Assembly: GCA_910587445.1 (NCBI GenBank)
Contig: CAJULE010000006.1
Span: forward strand, 28,352-92,351
DNA length: 64,000 bases
From: an uncultured Christensenellaceae bacterium
GTDB taxonomy: Bacteria > Bacillota > Clostridia > Christensenellales > Pumilibacteraceae
Direction of reading: 5' to 3'
Positions 59,710-64,000 of the stretch are shown in pieces (positions within the stretch are counted from its first letter, which is position 1; every line of letters starts with the position of its first letter). A model generated the notes under the pieces. The model had not been told where the DNA came from. It saw only the letters and a list, made by a program, of their open reading frames with translations, and searched no databases. The translations under genes and the position numbers were made by a program.

Positions 59710-61661
59710 CGGACATATTTGAAAAGGTAAAAGACCAAGTCAATATCGCCGAGGCGGTTTCGCTGTTCGGCATACAACTGAATAGTAAAGACAAAGGTCT
59801 GTGTCCTTTTCATGCGGAGAAAACTCCGTCGTTTTCCGTTGATCGCAAGAAAAATATCTTCACTTGCTTCGGATGCGGAGAAACGGGCGACGTCATAGCC
59901 TTTGTGTCAAAGATGCGAGAGTGCGAACCGTTGGAGGCGGCAAAGTTTTTGGCGGAGTCGTTCCGTATCGACATAGACGACTGTCCGAAAAGGCAAAGCA
60001 TAAAGGACTACCTAAAATCGTGTATCCGTGACGTCGGGCAGACGGATTATTTCACACGACGCGGACTGACCGCCGCAACCATAAAGAAATATTGTCTCGG
60101 TTATGACGTAAAGCACCGTTCAGTCGTGTTGCCGTATTCGTCGGAGCTGAAATACTACCAAACACGGAGTATCGCCGACAAGAAGTTTTATAAGCCGACC
60201 ACCGAAGAGGCGGGAGCGGAGCCGCTCTTTAACCGAAAGGCGTTGTGGTGTGCAAGCCGAGAACCAGTCTTTATCGTGGAAAGTCCGTTGTGTGCCTTGT
60301 CGATATGTCAATGCGGCGGTTCGGCGGTGTCGCTTTGCGGAATCGGCGGGACGAACAAACTCGTCAAAGAAGTAAAGACAAAGAAACCGAATGCACCGCT
60401 CGTGCTGTGCTTGGATAACGATGAGCCGGGGCAGAAAGCATCGCAAAGTCTGTCGGACGAATTGACGAAACTCAAAGTGCCGCACATTTTATACAACGTC
60501 GCAGGTGATAAGAAAGATCCGAACGAACTGCTGATGGCGGACGCAAAGGCACTCGCCGAAAACGTCAAGTCGGCAAAGCGGATGGTTCGCAAGCACTTCG
60601 CCACTGCGAAAGACAGCTTTGACGCTTTGGAATTGCAGAGTGAATACATAGAGCCGCCGACGTGGGTAGTGCAGGACGTTCTGCCGACGGGACTTGCAAT
60701 ATTGTGTGCGCCGTCGAAGATAGGCAAGTCTTGGATGATGTTGCAGCTCGGCTTGGCGGTAGCAGAGGGCAAAGAGTTTCTGGACTTTAAGACGGAGAAA
60801 AACGGCGTATTGTATTACGCACTCGAAGACAGTAAAAGCCGAATCAAAGACCGCCTCAACAAAATGCTCAAGGGCAAGAAAGCGCCGAGCGACTTACGGT
60901 TCGTAATTCAGGCGGACACCGTGGACAGCGGTCTGCTTGAAAAGATAAAGGAAGAACTCAAAGAGTTTCCGAACATTCGGCTCGTTATCATCGACACCTT
61001 GCAAAAGGTGCGTGGAAAGGTAGTAAAGAACGAGTCGGTGTACAGCGGCGACTACCGTGAAATGGGTGCTTTGAAAGAGTTTGCCGACAAGCAGAAAATA
61101 TGCCTGCTGTTCGTGCATCACCTCCGCAAGCTCGCCGATGATTCGGACGTATTCAACATGATATCGGGAAGTACCGCTCTGATGGGTGCCGCCGACTCGA
61201 TTTTTATCATCTCGAAGAAAAAGCGTATGGACGAAGACGCCATACTATCAATGACGGGACGTGACATTCAGCAAAGCGACCTTGTCATAGCGTTCAATAA
61301 ATACGACTTCGTGTGGGAAGTGCGGGGAACTGCGGAAGAGATAGCGGCAAAGCGAGAACGGCAGGAATACGAAAACAGTCCTATCGTGATCACTATTAAA
61401 GAACTCATCAAGCGAAATCCGATGGGCGGATGGAAAGGCTCGGCGAACGACTTGATGAAAGCGGTGTTCGATATAACGGGCAAGCAGCTCTCGGAATCGC
61501 CGACGGGCGTGGGCAAGTTAATATCGAAATATGAATACCGACTGCATTGCGACGGCATCGACCATAAGGCAAGCAAAAGCGGTAGCAGAGCTCACACGTT
61601 CAGCCGTGTCGTGGTAAATACGCCGATGGGATATCAGCGGACGATTTACGATGATGACTGA
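59706..61661 (+). CDS. Primase-helicase (CHC2, Toprim and RepA-like AAA domains)
   Basis: The 651-residue product fuses a DnaG-type zinc finger (C33, H36, C54, C57; CPFHAEKTPSFSV, FTCFGCGETGD), a Toprim domain (VFIVESPLCALS and LVLCLDNDEPGQKA) and a C-terminal RecA-like ATPase with Walker A APSKIGKSW (about 333-342), Walker B IRLVIIDTLQ (about 423) and LLFVHHLRK. It should prime and unwind DNA for the element's own replication. GGAGG site overlaps the end of the DUF4406 gene. The repeat array downstream is a candidate origin. Confidence 0.9.
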   Translation: MTDIFEKVKDQVNIAEAVSLFGIQLNSKDKGLCPFHAEKTPSFSVDRKKNIFTCFGCGETGDVIAFVSKMRECEPLEAAKFLAESFRIDIDDCPKRQSIKDYLKSCIRDVGQTDYFTRRGLTAATIKKYCLGYDVKHRSVVLPYSSELKYYQTRSIADKKFYKPTTEEAGAEPLFNRKALWCASREPVFIVESPLCALSICQCGGSAVSLCGIGGTNKLVKEVKTKKPNAPLVLCLDNDEPGQKASQSLSDELTKLKVPHILYNVAGDKKDPNELLMADAKALAENVKSAKRMVRKHFATAKDSFDALELQSEYIEPPTWVVQDVLPTGLAILCAPSKIGKSWMMLQLGLAVAEGKEFLDFKTEKNGVLYYALEDSKSRIKDRLNKMLKGKKAPSDLRFVIQADTVDSGLLEKIKEELKEFPNIRLVIIDTLQKVRGKVVKNESVYSGDYREMGALKEFADKQKICLLFVHHLRKLADDSDVFNMISGSTALMGAADSIFIISKKKRMDEDAILSMTGRDIQQSDLVIAFNKYDFVWEVRGTAEEIAAKRERQEYENSPIVITIKELIKRNPMGGWKGSANDLMKAVFDITGKQLSESPTGVGKLISKYEYRLHCDGIDHKASKSGSRAHTFSRVVVNTPMGYQRTIYDDD

Positions 61662-61678
61662 CCGTCTAACAAAACTAT

Positions 61679-61910
61679 GTGTCCAATGTGTCCAAGTGTC
61701 CAAAAACCGCCGAAACTCGGTAAAAACAGCCGATAAAGCCTAAAACACGGACGCTTTGTCCTAAAAAGTTGGACACTTAACCCTACAAACAGCAACATCA
61801 AGTGTCCAACAAAAAAGCACGAAAAACCCAGATAAAGTAAAAATCCACAAGACGGGGTTTGTGTCCTTTTAGAAAATATGTCCTTTTGGACGCTTGGACA
61901 CTTGGGACAC
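61679..61910. repeat. GTGTCCAA repeat array, candidate replication origin
   Basis: GTGTCCAA occurs at 61679, 61688, 61696 and 61802, and as TTGGACAC at 61769 and 61894, with a variant TTGGGACAC at 61902-61910. GTTGGACACTT (61768-61778) and AAGTGTCCAAC (61800-61810) form a perfect 11-bp inverted repeat. The 272-bp gap holds no gene; AT-rich DNA lies between repeats. Confidence 0.65.
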
Positions 61911-61933
61911 TTGCGTTTGTGAAAGGAGCGGAT

Positions 61934-62221
61934 ATGAAAGAAAGCGATTTGATTCGCAAGATAAGCGAATACTTGAAAACCGTGCCGAACCTGTTCTTTT
62001 GGAAGGAACACGGCGGGATGTACGGAACGGCGGGCATACCCGATTTAATTGTCTGTTACAAGGGAAGATTTATCGCCTTTGAATGTAAAGTCGGGAAAAA
62101 CAAACCGACTGTTTTGCAAGAGATGACGATAAAGCAGATCATAAAAGCAGGCGGATACGCCGTGGTCGTGAGAACGGTTGAAGAGGTGCGGAGCATAATA
62201 ACGGCATTTGAAAAAGAGTAG
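61934..62221 (+). CDS. VRR-NUC domain nuclease
   Basis: The 95-residue product has the small phage VRR-NUC pattern: MKESDLIRKISEYLK, FFWKEHGGMYGTAGIPDLIVCYKGRFIAFE with the PD and E-x-K (FECKVGK) catalytic residues, and TVLQEMTIKQIIKAGG. It is a candidate structure-specific nuclease. AAAGGAG site 8 nt before ATG 61934. Confidence 0.88.
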   Translation: MKESDLIRKISEYLKTVPNLFFWKEHGGMYGTAGIPDLIVCYKGRFIAFECKVGKNKPTVLQEMTIKQIIKAGGYAVVVRTVEEVRSIITAFEKE

Positions 62222-62229
62222 AGGTGGCA

Positions 62230-62796
62230 ATGGAAACGGTAATCAACAAGGTTTTGATAACGGCGGAGGCTCGGTTCGACTACGAGAGCGAATTCAGCCG
62301 TCCGCTGCCGACAGCAGATATCAAACGGGAAACCGAAGAGTACATAAACAATAAAACGGTTCGGTTTTACGGTTACTATTTCCGTGTCAAGTATTATGAC
62401 GAGGCGACCGAACGGATGCTGATGCTGTTCTTTTACAAGGGCGAAAGGTTCGGTTGTATGCAGATGTGGGAGCTGTCGGGAGTCTGCCCGGCGGAGGAAT
62501 GGACGGAGGAACTCGAACAAGACGGTCAAATCCGTAATTGGTTAAAAACGAAAGTAAACCCCGACGATAAAAGCGATTGGGTAATCGAATTAAGGGAAGC
62601 CCGAAGACGGGGCGAGATAGGGCAGATGGCGGTTTTTTCTTTGGTGGGACTGCCGAAGGAGGTGGTAAATGCAATATACGACGGAACAGATAGCCAAATA
62701 CTTGAAAGAGTTTCGCATCTACAAAGGAAAGGTGGAAAGTGGGTTGGCTACCGACAGTATATGCCAAGACGTCGAACGGCTCGAAAAAAGCATTAG
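62230..62796 (+). CDS. Prophage protein of unknown function
   Basis: The 188-residue product is mixed alpha/beta with an ERMLMLFFYKGERFGCMQMWEL segment split by no known motif. No family is recognised. Its last 128 nt overlap the next gene, which is far more than usual here, so the original stop may have been lost by an indel near 62650. ATG 62230 has GAGG 5 nt upstream. Confidence 0.5.
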   Translation: METVINKVLITAEARFDYESEFSRPLPTADIKRETEEYINNKTVRFYGYYFRVKYYDEATERMLMLFFYKGERFGCMQMWELSGVCPAEEWTEELEQDGQIRNWLKTKVNPDDKSDWVIELREARRRGEIGQMAVFSLVGLPKEVVNAIYDGTDSQILERVSHLQRKGGKWVGYRQYMPRRRTARKKH

Positions 62797-62953
62797 CGTT
62801 TTGCCCGAAAACGACTACCACATAATCCGCTTGTTATTTTTCGAAAACAAGTCGTATGCGGAAGTCGCCAGACGGTTCGGCTACAGCAAGACGGGAATGT
62901 ATAAAAGAGTGAAAGTTGTCGAAAAAGCGATTGCAAGTATTATGAGCGATTGA
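62669..62953 (+). CDS. Sigma-70 region 4-like phage regulator
   Basis: The 94-residue product ends with a helix-turn-helix of sigma region 4 type (LPENDYHIIRLLFFENKSYAEVARRFGYSKTGMYKRV split around position 45-80). Small proteins of this type (ArpU/RinA-like) switch on late phage genes. GGAGG 8 nt before the ATG supports this start within the preceding ORF. Confidence 0.75.
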   Translation: MQYTTEQIAKYLKEFRIYKGKVESGLATDSICQDVERLEKSISVLPENDYHIIRLLFFENKSYAEVARRFGYSKTGMYKRVKVVEKAIASIMSD

Positions 62954-62956
62954 AAA

Positions 62957-62995
62957 AGAGAACGGCAGAGAACGAAATTCATACGAAAGAGAACG
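62957..62995 (+). repeat. Three AGAGAACG direct repeats
   Basis: AGAGAACG at 62957, 62967 and 62988, two of them extended to AGAGAACGAAA. They follow the regulator gene directly and could be its binding site. Confidence 0.5.
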
Positions 62996-63024
62996 AAACC
63001 CGTGATATGATAATCTTGGGGAGA

Positions 63025-63098
63025 GCAAGAAAGGCACGGTTCACGGGGAAGCATCCCAAGCGAATAAAAGCGGTAAGAACGGCGGTTGCCTTTCTTGC
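63025..63098 (+). other. Long inverted repeat upstream of the HNH gene
   Basis: GCAAGAAAGGCA (63025-63036) and TGCCTTTCTTGC (63087-63098) are perfect 12-bp arms around 50 bases that contain further short stems (GGG/CCC at 63046-63057). It could be a structured RNA or a processing signal. Confidence 0.55.
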
Positions 63099-63129
63099 GT
63101 TACCCGATTAAAAACGGAGGAATAAACAA

Positions 63130-63501
63130 ATGCCGAATAAACCGAAACGTCCGTGCAGTTATCCCGGCTGTCCACGGCTTGTGGATGGGCAATACTGTGA
63201 AGAGCATAAGCGGTTGACGGATAAGCAATACAATCTCTACGGTAGGGATGACTTTACAAAGAATTTTTATAAGACACCCGAATGGAGATATGCGAGAAAG
63301 AAACAGTTGGAAGCTCATCCGTTTTGCGAGGAATGCCTGAAAGAAGGGAAACGAACAAAGGCAACTATGGTTGACCATATAGTGCCTATCAAGCAAGGCG
63401 GAGATAAGTTCGCACCGAGTAATTTGCAAAGCCTCTGTTGGAGTTGCCACAGCCGAAAGTCGGTTGAAGAAGGCAGCAGATTCGGCAAAAAAAATTATTG
63501 A
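63130..63501 (+). CDS. HNH endonuclease
   Basis: The 123-residue product has an N-terminal CSYPGCPRLVDGQYCEEH zinc site, then FYKTPEWRYARKKQL, CEECLKEGK, MVDHIVPIKQGGDK and LQSLCWSCHSRKS, the complete HNH motif with its structural zinc cysteines. In tailed phages this gene sits just before the small terminase gene and helps cut DNA at packaging. CGGAGGA site before the ATG. Confidence 0.93.
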   Translation: MPNKPKRPCSYPGCPRLVDGQYCEEHKRLTDKQYNLYGRDDFTKNFYKTPEWRYARKKQLEAHPFCEECLKEGKRTKATMVDHIVPIKQGGDKFAPSNLQSLCWSCHSRKSVEEGSRFGKKNY

Positions 63502-63611
63502 AAAAGTGAGTTTTTTCTACGCAATTTCGCTGGGCTCTTACAAGCGATTACGGTATAGTTGACCATAACAAGGGGCAAGCAAGTACCCCAAAAAAATCTG
63601 GAGGGTTAATT

Positions 63612-63878
63612 ATGACAGTAAAAGAACTTGCAAGCAAAATCGGAGTAGTGGATATCACCTCGAAAGACGGCGAAGTCCACAAAGGAACTAAAGACGGAAA
63701 AGACATTTATATCTTAACCGCCAGCGACGGGGAGAACGAACCGAAAGTGGTATGGATTATCTATGATGACCAGAGATGCGATTACTGCGATAAATGCGGA
63801 AACATTCGTCCGCTACATGAAATCGATTTTAATCCGCTGACAGGCAAAAGGTTTTGCCATGACTGCGGGGCGGATTAA
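63612..63878 (+). CDS. Small zinc-ribbon protein
   Basis: The 88-residue product ends with CDYCDKCGNIRPLHEID and RFCHDCGAD, a CxxC-CxxC type zinc ribbon, after an N-terminal MTVKELASKIGVVDI segment. No function known. A GGGGCAAG...CTACCCC-like hairpin and GGAGGG precede it. A terminator follows. Confidence 0.65.
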   Translation: MTVKELASKIGVVDITSKDGEVHKGTKDGKDIYILTASDGENEPKVVWIIYDDQRCDYCDKCGNIRPLHEIDFNPLTGKRFCHDCGAD

Positions 63879-63895
63879 GGAAACGAGGGAACGGC

Positions 63896-63932
63896 AAGGT
63901 CAGACCGAGCAAAGCGGTCTGACCTTTATCGT
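63896..63932 (+). terminator. Terminator after the zinc-ribbon gene
   Basis: AAGGTCAGACCG (63896-63907) pairs with CGGTCTGACCTT (63915-63926), followed by a T-rich stretch. Confidence 0.8.
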
Positions 63933-63936
63933 TTCG

Positions 63937-64000
63937 TAAGGGGTAGGGGGAGGTCAATCTCTACGAATTCAACCCCTAACAGCGGGGCCGCAGTCAAACG
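63937..64000 (+). other. Possible packaging-site (cos-like) region at the window end
   Basis: A G-rich block with GGGGGAGGTCAATCTCTA and a following AACCCCTAACAGCGGGGC. A closely similar GGTCAAATCTCTA block is familiar between HNH and small-terminase genes of Bacillota phages. The terminase itself would lie beyond the window. Confidence 0.4.

Overview
The window looks like a chromosomal segment of a fermentative, anaerobic Clostridia-type bacterium (phylum Bacillota). The support is indirect: AGGAGG ribosome-binding sites at most genes, Bacillus-like TTGACA/TATAAT promoters with 17-18 bp spacers, many lipoproteins with short LxxC lipoboxes, a [FeFe]-hydrogenase cluster with a SpoIIE-type phosphatase, an ECF transporter S component, a [4Fe-4S]-type PurF and Gram-positive surface modules (InlB-type repeats, Big domains). 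An uncultured gut lineage is my guess; nothing in the window fixes the taxon.

Layout. 1-3.5 kb: a cytoplasmic GH3-like protein that has lost its catalytic Asp, a RelE/ParE-Phd/YefM toxin-antitoxin pair, and a small gene preceded by a structured attenuator-like leader RNA. 3.5-6.9 kb: a five-gene operon with an SPFH protein, a small helical protein, two proteins whose topology recalls ESCRT-III (Snf7/CHMP), and a RelA/SpoT-type nucleotidyltransferase. I regard this as the most interesting system here. 6.9-11.5 kb: phosphofructokinase, polyphosphate kinase, a transposase-like protein without its HUH motif, and three copies of a ~125-bp palindromic repeat (a fourth lies at 48.6 kb). 11.5-14.4 kb: a DnaA-box cluster, a TetR regulator, a lipoprotein and an AraC regulator with a G10 tract. 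14.5-19.5 kb: an operon of a circularly permuted membrane GH3, a small membrane protein and a lipoprotein.

19.8-27.2 kb (minus strand): a Sel1-repeat protein, then purF at the end of a sensory/group B [FeFe]-hydrogenase operon (thioredoxin-like ferredoxin, PAS hydrogenase, SpoIIE phosphatase, hydrogenase). 27.4-35.3 kb: a metal exporter, rplI, an ECF S component, a second toxin-antitoxin pair, MscS, a zinc-ribbon/TIR/Sel1 protein that appears to be leaderless, and a cyclophilin. 35.4-55.9 kb: a surface glycan-degradation region with an M60-like metalloprotease, a polysaccharide deacetylase, two more permuted GH3 enzymes with membrane segments at both ends, two GH10 xylanases, a large lipoprotein with WYY-type and InlB modules, and an AraC regulator. 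The likely job is xylan or xylo-oligosaccharide breakdown at the cell surface.

55.9-58.0 kb: rtcB, a GNAT pseudogene and a truncated ORF. 58.0-64.0 kb: a prophage or integrative element running off the window end (DUF4406, primase-helicase, VRR-NUC, sigma-like regulator, HNH endonuclease), with a GTGTCCAA repeat array downstream of the primase gene. No tRNA, rRNA or CRISPR array was seen. Family assignments come from reading motifs; no database search was run.
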